A stretch of 64,000 nt of DNA from Flaviaestuariibacter sp. (lineage in GTDB: Bacteria > Bacteroidota > Bacteroidia > Chitinophagales > Chitinophagaceae): NCBI GenBank assembly GCA_025963645.1, contig JAOQAI010000013.1, forward strand, positions 1-64,000, in the 5' to 3' direction. The notes beneath the pieces are model-generated. The model had not been told where the DNA came from, did no database searches, and saw nothing but the letters and a program-made list of their open reading frames with translations. Below, piece by piece: positions 8,973-17,541 of the stretch. A program made the translations under genes and the position numbers. Positions within the stretch are counted from its first letter, which is position 1. Every line of letters starts with the position of its first letter.

Positions 8973-9770
8973 ATGATTTTAAGGATTGTAAATGATTGGC
9001 TTAGCGGGTCAAACAAATTAGAGCGGCTATGGCTTCTGGCTAAAATCGAATTTAAGCTTCGGTATTATGAAAATAAGTTAGGCTTGTTTTGGGCTCTGCT
9101 TAAGCCTATTATGGATGTCGGTATTTATTACATCGTATTTAAGATCATTTTAAGTACCGATATACCTGCGTTTGCTTCTTACTTGTTTATTGGTTTGATT
9201 CTTTGGAACTTTTTCATGGAAAGCACTTCAGGAACTATACAAATTTTAAATACGAAAAAGTATTTATATGAGTATAGTAATATGAATAAATTAGAAATCT
9301 ATACGTCAACTTTATTAAGTAATAGCATAGGCTTTTTCTTTAACTTAATAATGTTTTTAGTTTTCTATAATGTATTCGAAACTGAATCAATTGGAATGAG
9401 TTCCTACAATTTCTGGATCATTCCGCTCTTTGTCAATTTATTTATTCTGTCGTTGGGCATGTCTCTTATTTTGTCCTGCATTTACATCATAGCCAAAGAC
9501 ATCACCCAAATATGGCAGGTATTCACTTCGCTTTTATTCTTCCTTTCCCCCATTTTTTATAAGCTTTCCGTTTTTAAGGAAGCATTGCCATCCTTTGATT
9601 ATGCTAACCCCATTGCCGGAATTATTATCAATGCCCGGTACGTGATGATGGGCAATACAGCGCCTAATTACGAATTAATGATATGGGATTTCGGGTATGC
9701 AATATTCTTACTTTTCGGAGGGTTAATTTTATTGAACAAACTGGGTGCTAAAGCAGCGGAAAAACTATAA
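8973..9770 (+). CDS. wzm: Polysaccharide ABC transporter permease (Wzm/TagG type)
   Basis: This 265-aa inner-membrane protein is of the ABC-2 type with about six hydrophobic segments. The amphipathic N-terminus (LLAKIEFKLRYYENKLGLFWALLKP) is the hallmark of Wzm/KpsM/TagG permeases. It forms the membrane channel that exports the lipid-linked polysaccharide made by the upstream transferases, powered by the ATPase encoded 3 bp downstream. It is as AT-rich as the upstream genes, whereas wzt next door is visibly richer in G+C. Confidence 0.93.
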   Translation: MILRIVNDWLSGSNKLERLWLLAKIEFKLRYYENKLGLFWALLKPIMDVGIYYIVFKIILSTDIPAFASYLFIGLILWNFFMESTSGTIQILNTKKYLYEYSNMNKLEIYTSTLLSNSIGFFFNLIMFLVFYNVFETESIGMSSYNFWIIPLFVNLFILSLGMSLILSCIYIIAKDITQIWQVFTSLLFFLSPIFYKLSVFKEALPSFDYANPIAGIIINARYVMMGNTAPNYELMIWDFGYAIFLLFGGLILLNKLGAKAAEKL

Positions 9771-9773
9771 CCT

Positions 9774-10508
9774 ATGAAAGAAGAAATTGCCATCAAGGCC
9801 AAAAACATAAGCAAAACCTTCCATATCTCGGAAGACAGCCATAATACGGTGAAGCACCGGTTATTCAACCTTTTTAATCCACCCCGCCGCAAAGAAGTAA
9901 AAGCGGTTAAGATGCTTTCAATAGATATCAAAAAGGGGGAGTGCATTGGGCTTTTAGGACGTAACGGCAGCGGTAAATCAACCCTGGTAAAAGTGCTGGC
10001 GGGTGTTTATCCAACCGATTCCGGCTATGTCAATATCAACGGTACAACCATGCTCATGAACCTGGGGGTGGGCATGAGCCAGGAACTTACAGCCAGGGAA
10101 AATATTTATGTATCGGGCTCTGTTTTGGGGCTCAAGATTAAGGAAATAGATGCTTTGTTTGAAGAGATCGTTTCCTTTGCCGAGCTGGAAGAATTCATTG
10201 ATACCAAGGTAAAATTTTTTTCATCCGGTATGATGGCTCGACTTGGATTTTCCATTGCCGTAAATGCCGGTGCCGATATTATGTTTCTTGATGAGATCTT
10301 TGCCGTGGGCGATATGAAGTTCCAGGAAAAAGCGATTAAGGTTTTTGAAAGCTCCTGGATTGAAGGCCGAACGGTGATCTTGGTGAGCCATAGCATGGAC
10401 ACGATTCGCCAATATTGTTCCAGAGCCGCTTATATGGATCATGGCGAACTAAAGTTCTTTGGCGATACCGAAAAAGCCATTGAAATGTACACGGCAGACA
10501 ACCATTAA
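9774..10508 (+). CDS. wzt: Polysaccharide ABC transporter ATP-binding protein (Wzt/TagH type, short form)
   Basis: All ABC motifs are present: Walker A GRNGSGKST, signature SSGMMARLGFS, Walker B IMFLDEIFAVGD and the switch histidine in LVSHSMDT. At 244 aa the protein ends just after the nucleotide-binding domain and lacks the C-terminal carbohydrate-binding domain that long Wzt proteins use to recognise a capped O-antigen. The transporter is therefore expected to be tolerant of the non-reducing end, as in KpsT/TagH or short-Wzt systems. It follows wzm by 3 bp, and its stop overlaps by 4 bp the end of the convergent O-antigen ligase gene. Confidence 0.95.
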   Translation: MKEEIAIKAKNISKTFHISEDSHNTVKHRLFNLFNPPRRKEVKAVKMLSIDIKKGECIGLLGRNGSGKSTLVKVLAGVYPTDSGYVNINGTTMLMNLGVGMSQELTARENIYVSGSVLGLKIKEIDALFEEIVSFAELEEFIDTKVKFFSSGMMARLGFSIAVNAGADIMFLDEIFAVGDMKFQEKAIKVFESSWIEGRTVILVSHSMDTIRQYCSRAAYMDHGELKFFGDTEKAIEMYTADNH

Positions 10509-11773
10509 GGTTGTCTTTTCTTTTTAAGGTCCGTTAGTAGAAAAGGAATTAGAAATCCAACGATCCAACCGCCAATCGTCCGGTCAAAATACACCTCTGT
10601 GACCATGGCAATTGCCAACGTTAGTATGATAAAAAGCGAAAGCCAATCCCTGTACCTGAAAACTTTTATTATTGGCAATATCAACCACCCCACCAGAAAT
10701 AATACAAAGGCAATAATGCCCGTTCCATACAACACATCCAGGTAATTGCTGTGAATGTTTTTTTTCGTATCAATGGCAAACTGAAACCCACGTTTTTTAT
10801 ACTCCTCCAGTAGCTTGTGTTGCTTGTCGCCTAAGCCTACTCCAAGTACGGGTTTCTGCTGAAAGAGTTCTAAAGCACAGGGCCAGGCCGCTAACCGGAA
10901 ATTAGCACCGTTCCATTGCTCGGCAGAGACTTCCATATTATAGTGGCTTTCTGCTCCTTGGCTGCTATAGTCAAACTGCGTAAACGTTAGCTCCTTAAAA
11001 CGGTTCAAGGTCTTTGGTGAAAATTTGAAAAGCAGGAAGGCTCCCAACGTGATACCAATTAATACTGTCGCTATCTCTAGGTATTTTTTGCGCTTCACCA
11101 GGTAGTAGGCAAGGAAGGAAAAGCTTAAGGTATATAATACCAGCATCAGATTTCGGCTGGCTAATAAAAAACTAATGATGTATAAAAAAAGGATGGCTAT
11201 GAAAACAGCCGCCCTTTTATTCCCCGAAAGCCCTTTAAAAAAAGCCCAGTAACCATATATGAAAATAGAAAGCGTAACCAATAAGGATATATAAATAGAC
11301 TGGCGGCCTAAAATTTCCGTAAGGGAATCATTGTATAAAAATTCAGGATGCTGAAACCCATTAGCGCGGTAAAGTGCCCACCCAAGGCAAAACAAACAAA
11401 CTACGGTAGTGATAATGGCTAAGCCTAATAAAACGCGGTCCTTAAATTCCTTACGGAGATTTAATAAACCAATGCTTAACGGGAAATACAACAATGGCAG
11501 CCGTGTATCGAGGTAGCGAAATCCCCGTCCTTTGTCTTCCGAAAGTTGAATGCTGATCAGCAGCATGGCAAAGAAAAGCAGCATCGCCAAAATGTATTTG
11601 CGCTCTTTTAGTAACGCCCATTTTTCTTTGAATGAATTAAAGAAAAGAGCATATAGAACTAAGCCGCTGATTCCTACTCCTGTCACTACTTGTCCTTCGT
11701 TGGTAAAAAATGCTGCGAAAAACAAGAGCATCAAAATATAGAGTATCTTTTCTTTCAGCCTCATCGGGTTCAT
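10505..11773 (-). CDS. O-antigen ligase/polymerase family membrane protein (Wzy_C)
   Basis: This 422-aa protein has about ten to eleven transmembrane segments and a periplasmic loop with the Wzy_C features: PVLGVGLGDKQHKL followed by KKNIHSNYLDVLYGTG, where the histidine in the H-S/N-x-Y motif is conserved in WaaL ligases. WaaL transfers finished polysaccharide from undecaprenyl-PP to lipid A core in the periplasm, and Wzy polymerises repeats; sequence alone does not separate the two. Its position beside wzm/wzt favours the ligase role. It is convergent with wzt (4-bp overlap), and its start codon abuts the remnant of a DNA glycosylase gene. Confidence 0.85.
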   Translation of the reverse strand: MNPMRLKEKILYILMLLFFAAFFTNEGQVVTGVGISGLVLYALFFNSFKEKWALLKERKYILAMLLFFAMLLISIQLSEDKGRGFRYLDTRLPLLYFPLSIGLLNLRKEFKDRVLLGLAIITTVVCLFCLGWALYRANGFQHPEFLYNDSLTEILGRQSIYISLLVTLSIFIYGYWAFFKGLSGNKRAAVFIAILFLYIISFLLASRNLMLVLYTLSFSFLAYYLVKRKKYLEIATVLIGITLGAFLLFKFSPKTLNRFKELTFTQFDYSSQGAESHYNMEVSAEQWNGANFRLAAWPCALELFQQKPVLGVGLGDKQHKLLEEYKKRGFQFAIDTKKNIHSNYLDVLYGTGIIAFVLFLVGWLILPIIKVFRYRDWLSLFIILTLAIAMVTEVYFDRTIGGWIVGFLIPFLLTDLKKKRQP

Positions 11774-11976
11774 TGTGCGGTAATATTAGAACGGATATTT
11801 TTCCAACAGGTGACCTTGCCTTGGTGTATGCCATTCATATGACAATAGTCGATCAAACGATTACAAAAGAAAACATGCTGGAAGAAGCGCAAGCCTGGCA
11901 ACCATACCGGTTAATGGCAACCATGCTTTTCTGGCATTATTACATTCAAAAGAAAGGTATCAAACTATTGCATTAG
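11774..11976 (+). pseudogene. 3' remnant of an AlkA-like DNA-3-methyladenine glycosylase gene
   Basis: The plus-strand frame ending at 11976 reads TDIFPTGDLALVYAI and then AQAWQPYRLMATMLFWHYY. These match the D-[IV]-F-P-x-G-D-L-A-L segment and the W-x-P-Y-R-S-x-A-x-x-x-x-W helix at the C-terminus of AlkA-type base-excision glycosylases, including the catalytic aspartate region. Everything upstream is missing: the frame runs back into the oppositely oriented ligase gene, where the residues are unrelated. The ORF-track entry 11710-11976 is thus a chimera of antisense ligase sequence and this fragment. It is most simply the scar of the event that placed the O-antigen locus here. Confidence 0.65.
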
Positions 11977-11980
11977 GGCG

Positions 11981-12736
11981 TTACATATATAAACCGCCAT
12001 CTACACTTATAACCTGCCCGGTCACATAGGCGCTCAGGTCCGATGCCAAAAACAAGGTTACGTTAGCTATATCTTCCGCCGTGCCAAACCGACCCAATGG
12101 GATACCTGCCTTGTATTTATCACCCTGCTCTCCTTCTTTAAGGTAAGCCGTCATATCGGTTTCAACAAAGCCCGGCGCGATCACATTGCAACGGATATTA
12201 CGACTGCCTAATTCCTTGGCTACGGATTTAGAAAACCCAATAATACCGGCCTTTGACGCAGCATAGCTGCTTTGCCCGGCGTTGCCCATCAAGCCAATGA
12301 CGGAGCTCATATTAATGATGGAGCCGCTTTTCGCTTTCATCATGGGGCGAATGACCTGCTTGGTCATGTTAAAGATACTTTTTAGATTGATCTGCATCAC
12401 ATCATCCCAGCTCTCCGGTGTCATGCGGAGAAGGAGGTTGTCTTTCGAAATGCCGGCGTTATTCACACAGATATCAACCTGTCCAAATTCTTTCATAACA
12501 TCGTTGACAAACGATTCGCACTCACCAAAATCACCAGCGTTACTGCGATAGGCTTTTGCTTTAACGCCGAAGCCGGTCAGCTTTTCCTGTAACGCTGTTA
12601 CTTTCTCAGCGCTGCCTTCACTAACATAGGTAAAAGCAATATGCGCACCTTGCTCGGCAAGTTTCATGGCAATGCCTTCACCAATTCCCCTGGCGGCTCC
12701 GGTAACGATGGCAACTTTATTTTCGAGGGCTTTCAT
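11981..12736 (-). CDS. fabG: 3-oxoacyl-[acyl-carrier-protein] reductase
   Basis: This 251-aa short-chain dehydrogenase has the NADPH loop TGAARGIGEGIA, the NNAG motif, the catalytic Ser in INMSSVIG and the catalytic pair YAASK. The IAPGFVETDMT segment and the C-terminal YVTGQVISVDGGLYM are typical of FabG, which reduces 3-ketoacyl-ACP in fatty-acid elongation in the cytoplasm. Some SDRs in glycan loci act on sugars, but the length and C-terminus match housekeeping FabG well. A TAnnTTTG promoter element lies 20 bp upstream, and the gene is divergent from the flippase gene. Confidence 0.93.
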   Translation of the reverse strand: MKALENKVAIVTGAARGIGEGIAMKLAEQGAHIAFTYVSEGSAEKVTALQEKLTGFGVKAKAYRSNAGDFGECESFVNDVMKEFGQVDICVNNAGISKDNLLLRMTPESWDDVMQINLKSIFNMTKQVIRPMMKAKSGSIINMSSVIGLMGNAGQSSYAASKAGIIGFSKSVAKELGSRNIRCNVIAPGFVETDMTAYLKEGEQGDKYKAGIPLGRFGTAEDIANVTLFLASDLSAYVTGQVISVDGGLYM

Positions 12737-12755
12737 GTGTCAATTTTGATACGGG

Positions 12756-12763
12756 CAAATGTA
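12756..12763 (-). promoter_or_regulatory. Putative -7 promoter element for fabG
   Basis: The minus strand reads TACATTTG followed by C, a perfect match to the Bacteroidetes -7 consensus TAnnTTTG, 20 bp before the fabG start. I see no clear TTTG at -33. Transcription would start about 5 bp downstream, giving a short leader. Confidence 0.5.
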
Positions 12764-12835
12764 CAGCGGGAAAATTATATCAGGTCTTCATTGATTGTGG
12801 ATCAATTTGACGAAATTGGCGCTCCATCTACTCCA

Positions 12836-14149
12836 ATGAAGGCATCCCAATTTTTTAAAGGACTTTCCTGGCTGCTGCTGCTGAACCTGTTGGTGAAGCC
12901 GGTATGGATCTTTGGAATTGACCGGCAGTTGCAGAACGAGATAGGCTTTGAGGAGTATGGCTCTTATTTCTCTATTCTTAGCTTATCGGTCGTGTTGCTT
13001 TTCATTGCCGATGCGGGACTAACGAATATGCTAAACCGGCAATTGGCAGTGCAACAGCAAAGCTCTGTAGGGCAATTGGTAGGTTATAAATGTATTCTCT
13101 CCCTGGTTTATTTATCCGTTCTCTTTTTTATAGGCTGGCTAACGCATATTCGCCGGTGGGAAATCATAATGCTTGTTGGAGGCATACAGGTACTCACCTC
13201 CATGCTGGTCTTCTTTCGAAACATTATCACTGGTCACCAGCTATTCGCTACCGATGCCTGGCTTTCTATTGTAGATAAAGGGCTGATGATAGTGTTATGC
13301 GGTTTCTATTTGTATGCTCCTTTTTCAACCGGCCTTACGCTGCTGCAATTTTTATACTTCCAATTAGGTAGCACGGCAATGGCTTTGGTAGTCGCGGTTC
13401 TGCTCATTTCAAGAAAGGTATTGCCAGCGAAGGATAAACATAGAGTCAGCGAAATTTTTCGAATGACCTTGCCTTTCACGCTTCTGGTTTTATTAATGGC
13501 AGTGCACAGCCGCCTTGATGCATTTTTGCTGGAACGCATTCATCCGAACGGTGCTTACGAAGCAGGTGTTTATGCGGCAGCATACCGGGTGTTAGATGCA
13601 GGGAATATGCTTGGCTATTTAGCTGCATCCTTCCTGGTGCCTTTCGCGGCGAGGCATTTAAAAGATGGTGAACTGCTGCAGACCACTGTTTTGGGCCTGC
13701 GTCACGGCTTATTATTAATTGCTACAGTAACGGTTGCCATAGTCAGTGTCTTTGCCAAACCTATAATAGAACTTTTTTATTACGCACCTGATCACTATAC
13801 AGCCAAAGTATTGGCATATTGCATAGCTGCTTTGCCGGCTTATTACCTTATTCATATTTACGGATCACTTCTTACGGCAAAAGGTTTGTTCCGCCAGTTT
13901 ATTACGATTATGTTATTAGGTGTTGTCTTGAATGTTTTGCTTAATGTACTCCTGATCCCAGATTATGGTGCCTGGGGATGTTGTATCGCGGCACTTATTA
14001 GCCAATACAGCTGCGGCATTTTATGTACCGTAGCTGCCAGCCGCTCTTTGCTTGTGCCTTATCACTGGAGGTCATTGGCCGGATATGTCTTGGCAGGTGG
14101 CGCTGTCTTTTTTGTTTGTTACTTTCTTTCCCATTACCACATTCCTTGA
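12836..14149 (+). CDS. Polysaccharide flippase-like protein (MOP superfamily, Wzx type)
   Basis: This is a polytopic membrane protein with about twelve to fourteen hydrophobic segments and the MOP/PST pattern: an N-terminal FFKGLSWLLLLNLLVKPVW helix, then IGFEEYGSYFSILSLSVVL. Wzx-type flippases move undecaprenyl-linked repeat units across the inner membrane. The ORF-track start at 12641 runs antisense through fabG; I choose the ATG at 12836 (MKASQFFKG), which gives 437 aa, the usual family length. Together with the following co-polymerase and Wzy-like genes it forms a Wzx/Wzy-type module, separate from the ABC exporter upstream. Confidence 0.82.
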   Translation: MKASQFFKGLSWLLLLNLLVKPVWIFGIDRQLQNEIGFEEYGSYFSILSLSVVLLFIADAGLTNMLNRQLAVQQQSSVGQLVGYKCILSLVYLSVLFFIGWLTHIRRWEIIMLVGGIQVLTSMLVFFRNIITGHQLFATDAWLSIVDKGLMIVLCGFYLYAPFSTGLTLLQFLYFQLGSTAMALVVAVLLISRKVLPAKDKHRVSEIFRMTLPFTLLVLLMAVHSRLDAFLLERIHPNGAYEAGVYAAAYRVLDAGNMLGYLAASFLVPFAARHLKDGELLQTTVLGLRHGLLLIATVTVAIVSVFAKPIIELFYYAPDHYTAKVLAYCIAALPAYYLIHIYGSLLTAKGLFRQFITIMLLGVVLNVLLNVLLIPDYGAWGCCIAALISQYSCGILCTVAASRSLLVPYHWRSLAGYVLAGGAVFFVCYFLSHYHIP

Positions 14150-14178
14150 TTTCAACTCAATGTTTTTACAGCAATGAT

Positions 14179-14186
14179 TATGTTTG
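14179..14186 (+). promoter_or_regulatory. Putative -7 promoter element for the co-polymerase gene
   Basis: TATGTTTG matches TAnnTTTG and lies in the 82-bp gap between the flippase and co-polymerase genes, 45 bp before the start codon. No convincing -33 box is visible, so this may only supplement read-through from the flippase gene. Confidence 0.35.
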
Positions 14187-14231
14187 TAAAGAGCAAAACA
14201 ACAATGCTTTTCAATTCTTAATACACTGAAC

Positions 14232-15023
14232 ATGCCTGATTTCTTAACAATAGTTGGACGCTGGTGGAAAGCTACCCTCGGTTTAATGATAGCCGTGATG
14301 ATAGTTACCGGCGTTGCTCTTGCTTTTCAAAAGAAGCTGTATGTTTCTACTGTCACGGCTTTGCCTGCCAATAGTGTGGCTTACGACAAAGGCAACATTT
14401 TTAATAAGAATATTCAGGAACTGTACCCGGCTATCGGGCTGGCAGATGAACTTGACCGTGTAGTGGGAACCGCCAAATTGGATACATTGTACCTTACTTT
14501 AGTTCGGGAAAATAACCTGGTGGAGCATTATGATATAAAGCCACACCCACACGCCATTTATTGGGCAATGGAAAGGCTAAAGAAAAATAGTTCTGTAGCC
14601 AAAAGTGAATACGGGGAATTGAAAATCAAGATGTGGGATGAAGATCCAACATTGGCCGCGGCGATGGCTAACCGTTTTTTTGATGACCTTAATGCCTTAC
14701 ATCAACATCTACAAAGCGAAGGGAATGCGGTCGTATTAAGACGCCTGGAAGAAGAATATAATGCCGCAAAAATCCGAACCGATTCCAGTAATATCCGTAC
14801 GACATCCTCAACTGTAATCGAGGCGCAACAATTTGAAAACCTGATACAGGAATATAGGATCACTGTAGCAGCCAAGCCACCGGTGCTGTTAGCTGTAGAA
14901 CGGGCAAGGCCTGGGTATTATGTAGATCGACCAAACCGTCCGGTAGTGTTGGCAGTTGCTTTATTCGCAGCCCTATTGCTGGGAATTTTGCTGGCTGTGA
15001 TATTGGAAAAACGCGAGAGATAA
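14232..15023 (+). CDS. Polysaccharide co-polymerase / chain-length determinant (Wzz-like)
   Basis: This 263-aa protein has the PCP layout: a transmembrane helix at residues ~15-33 (TLGLMIAVMIVTGVALAF), a ~200-residue periplasmic domain with a helical middle section, and a second transmembrane helix near the C-terminus (~235-255). Before the second helix comes a proline-containing ARPGYYVDRPNRPVV segment, like the P-rich motif of Wzz proteins. There is no tyrosine-kinase domain. It probably sets polymer length for the neighbouring Wzy-like protein, whose gene starts one base after this stop. Confidence 0.78.
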   Translation: MPDFLTIVGRWWKATLGLMIAVMIVTGVALAFQKKLYVSTVTALPANSVAYDKGNIFNKNIQELYPAIGLADELDRVVGTAKLDTLYLTLVRENNLVEHYDIKPHPHAIYWAMERLKKNSSVAKSEYGELKIKMWDEDPTLAAAMANRFFDDLNALHQHLQSEGNAVVLRRLEEEYNAAKIRTDSSNIRTTSSTVIEAQQFENLIQEYRITVAAKPPVLLAVERARPGYYVDRPNRPVVLAVALFAALLLGILLAVILEKRER

Positions 15024-15024
15024 G

Positions 15025-16461
15025 GTGGCGACATCGCTTCAAATAAGATATTATGTTACAGCCGTATTGCTGGCCGTGCTTTGTGCGGTTGCTGCCGTAT
15101 TTTTAGAATCGCACTTGCTTTTTTTCGCACCAATAGCAATGGTTTGTTTGATTGCTATATCGCATCAACCGCACCTGGTATTTTACCTGTTGCTGGCATC
15201 CGTACCCTGGTCAATAGAATATAATGTAACGCCAAGTTTAGGTACGGATTTGCCTGACGAACCATTGATGCTGCTTACGGGTTTCAGTTTGGTAGCCTTT
15301 CTGCTTTATTCGAAAAGCAGCCTTCGTTTTAGATCCTTTTTTTCTCCTTTGGGTCTCCTCTTGATACTTCAGTTTTCATGGTTCTGCATTACCGTTGCCT
15401 GCTCCACTTTACCACTGATCTCCTTTAAGTTTCTATTGGCGAAAAGTTGGTACCTCCTTGCGTTCGTCATTACGCCATTCGTTCTTTTCCAGGAAAAAAA
15501 GCACTTGCGAAATGCGGCTTTTATCCTGGCTTCTTCCATGATGCTTTGTACGATCATCGGGTTGGTGCGACATGCGGAGCTCGGGTTCACATTCGGTAAG
15601 ATCAACGACAGCCTGCGTCCTTTTTTTCGTAATCATGTAAACTATTCTGCATTGCTGGTTTGCATGATTCCGCTCCTTACATTGTACTATAAAAGGGCGG
15701 TTTCGAAGGTTAAAAAGTGGAGCAGAGCCATTCTTATCATAATAGCAGTAGGTGCTCTTTTTCTCTCGTATGCCCGTGGCGCCTGGCTGGCCCTGATCGT
15801 CGGCGGCGCGGCTTACTGGTTACTGCAAAAGAGAGGGTTTTTAAAAACCTACCTGCTTTCTTTCTTATTGTTATTTATCGGGCTTTTTTGGATGATCAGG
15901 AACGACAAGTATCTGGAGTATGCACATGACTATAATACGACGGTCTTTCATACAAACTTCCAGGAACACCTGGTAGCTACTTACCAGTTCAAGGATGTAT
16001 CAACAGCGGAGCGGTTTTACAGATGGATCGCTGGCGTACGAATGATAAAAGATCGCTGGGAGACAGGCTTTGGACCGAATACATTTTATCACCACTATCG
16101 TGGCTATGCCGTTCCGGCCTATAAAACCTGGGTGAGCGAAAATGAGGAACACTCCACGGTGCACAATTATTTTTTGCTTACCATTATTGAGCAAGGTGTG
16201 ATTGGTTTGCTTTTGTTACTGGTGCTTTTAGGGTATATCTTTTGGAGAGCGCAGTATTTATACCACAATATGCAGGACGCTTTTTGGAAGGCTGCTATTA
16301 GTACAAGCACTGTTATTTTAGCCATGCTTTGCACAGTCAATTTTTTAAGCGACCTCGTAGAAACGGATAAGTTGGGAAGTGTATTTTACATCTGTATTGC
16401 TGTTATTCTTGTAGCAGATGTAAAGACTCGTCAGGATCTACAACTTACCCCGAACGTTTAG
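15025..16461 (+). CDS. O-antigen polymerase/ligase family protein (Wzy_C)
   Basis: This 478-aa membrane protein has about twelve hydrophobic segments and a large loop with the Wzy_C hallmarks: KDRWETGFGPNTFYHHYRGY, then EEHSTVHNYFLLTIIEQGVIG, where the H-N-Y/F element is conserved. The start is GTG, one base after the co-polymerase stop, indicating translational coupling. Pairing with a Wzz-like protein and a flippase favours the polymerase (Wzy) role over ligase. The last 24 bp overlap the convergent OppC-type gene. Confidence 0.82.
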   Translation: MATSLQIRYYVTAVLLAVLCAVAAVFLESHLLFFAPIAMVCLIAISHQPHLVFYLLLASVPWSIEYNVTPSLGTDLPDEPLMLLTGFSLVAFLLYSKSSLRFRSFFSPLGLLLILQFSWFCITVACSTLPLISFKFLLAKSWYLLAFVITPFVLFQEKKHLRNAAFILASSMMLCTIIGLVRHAELGFTFGKINDSLRPFFRNHVNYSALLVCMIPLLTLYYKRAVSKVKKWSRAILIIIAVGALFLSYARGAWLALIVGGAAYWLLQKRGFLKTYLLSFLLLFIGLFWMIRNDKYLEYAHDYNTTVFHTNFQEHLVATYQFKDVSTAERFYRWIAGVRMIKDRWETGFGPNTFYHHYRGYAVPAYKTWVSENEEHSTVHNYFLLTIIEQGVIGLLLLLVLLGYIFWRAQYLYHNMQDAFWKAAISTSTVILAMLCTVNFLSDLVETDKLGSVFYICIAVILVADVKTRQDLQLTPNV

Positions 16462-17526
16462 GGCATCCCGCAAACCATTCCCTAAGAGGTTAAAGGCCAA
16501 TACCAGGATCATGATGGCAAAGCCCGGAGCCAGTGCCAGCATGGGATTGTTGGTAATAATGAAGTTGTAATTCTCTTTGATCATCAGTCCCCAGCTAGGC
16601 TGCGGTGGCTGCACACCTACGCCAAGAAAGCTAAGCCCTGCTTCTATAACAATGGCGGAAGCAAAATTGGAAGCAGCAATGACGAGAATAGGTCCTAAAA
16701 TATTCGGTAGAATATGTTTGCTGATGATGCGCAAGTGAGAAAAGCCCAGTGCTTTTGCTGCCTCTACGTATTGTAATTCCCGGGCTGCCAATACTTGTCC
16801 GCGTACTAACCGCGCTACGTTTACCCACATGGTTAACCCTACCGCAATAAACACCTGCCAGAATCCTTTGCCTAATAACAGCGTGATGGCAAAGACAAGC
16901 AGTAAGGTAGGAACGCTCCAAATCACATTGATCAGCCACATGATTAGGTTGTCGGTACGACCTCTGAAATAACCGGCTAAAGCCCCAAGGGTAATACCAA
17001 GGGTTAAGGAAATTAAAACGGTAATTAGTCCAACGCTAAGACTGATGCGGGTTCCGATAATCAAACGGCTAAGGATATCCCGACCGTATTTGTCGGTGCC
17101 CAACCTGAATTTTTTTAAGATCACAGGTGTAGGCGCAACACTTATCTTATGAAATGAAAGCCTTTCTGTTAATCCTTCATCTATGAACTTTTGTACGATG
17201 ATGCTATCGCGGCTTTCACTCCAGGACTGAATAGGCACATATTCAACGGCATCTGTCCTGCCACTTGCAAGGCGTTGGAAAAAATTTGCACCTTCAGGTG
17301 GTGGTTGTTTATTTACCTGTAGAAAAGATTGCGTAAAGCCTGGCTTTTCACCACCTATCTCCAATATAATCCGGTTGGCAAAAGGTGATGGATCCGGCGC
17401 TAAGAAATAACCAAATAAAGCAATGAAAGTGGCAATGAAAATGAGGACCAAGCCTACCAAGGCACTGCGGTTTTTTTTCAACCGCAGCCAGGTGGCTTTC
17501 CAAAAAGAAGGTGATCCGTCATTCAT
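16438..17526 (-). CDS. ABC transporter permease, OppC/DppC type
   Basis: This 362-aa inner-membrane permease belongs to the peptide/nickel transporter family. An OppC_N-type helix sits at residues ~15-45 (LKKNRSALVGLVLIFIATF), followed by an unusually long ~110-residue periplasmic insert. The BPD_transp_1 domain then begins at LGTDKYGRDILSRLIIGTRISLSVG, with the EAA-like loop EAAKALGFSHLRIISKHILPN. Bacteroidetes often encode OppC apart from its partners, as here, since no OppB, ATPase or binding protein lies nearby. It lies 15 bp from the following GT2 gene on the same strand. Confidence 0.88.
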   Translation of the reverse strand: MNDGSPSFWKATWLRLKKNRSALVGLVLIFIATFIALFGYFLAPDPSPFANRIILEIGGEKPGFTQSFLQVNKQPPPEGANFFQRLASGRTDAVEYVPIQSWSESRDSIIVQKFIDEGLTERLSFHKISVAPTPVILKKFRLGTDKYGRDILSRLIIGTRISLSVGLITVLISLTLGITLGALAGYFRGRTDNLIMWLINVIWSVPTLLLVFAITLLLGKGFWQVFIAVGLTMWVNVARLVRGQVLAARELQYVEAAKALGFSHLRIISKHILPNILGPILVIAASNFASAIVIEAGLSFLGVGVQPPQPSWGLMIKENYNFIITNNPMLALAPGFAIMILVLAFNLLGNGLRDALNVRGKL

Positions 17527-17541
17527 AAAAGAAAGATAGGG

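Noticed and set aside
11710-11773. N-terminal part of ORF 11710-11976
   Set aside because: It is antisense to the ligase N-terminus; only the AlkA-like C-terminal part is meaningful.
12641-12835. ORF-track start of the flippase at 12641
   Set aside because: This part is antisense to fabG and carries no flippase-like residues; membrane-protein homology starts at the ATG at 12836.
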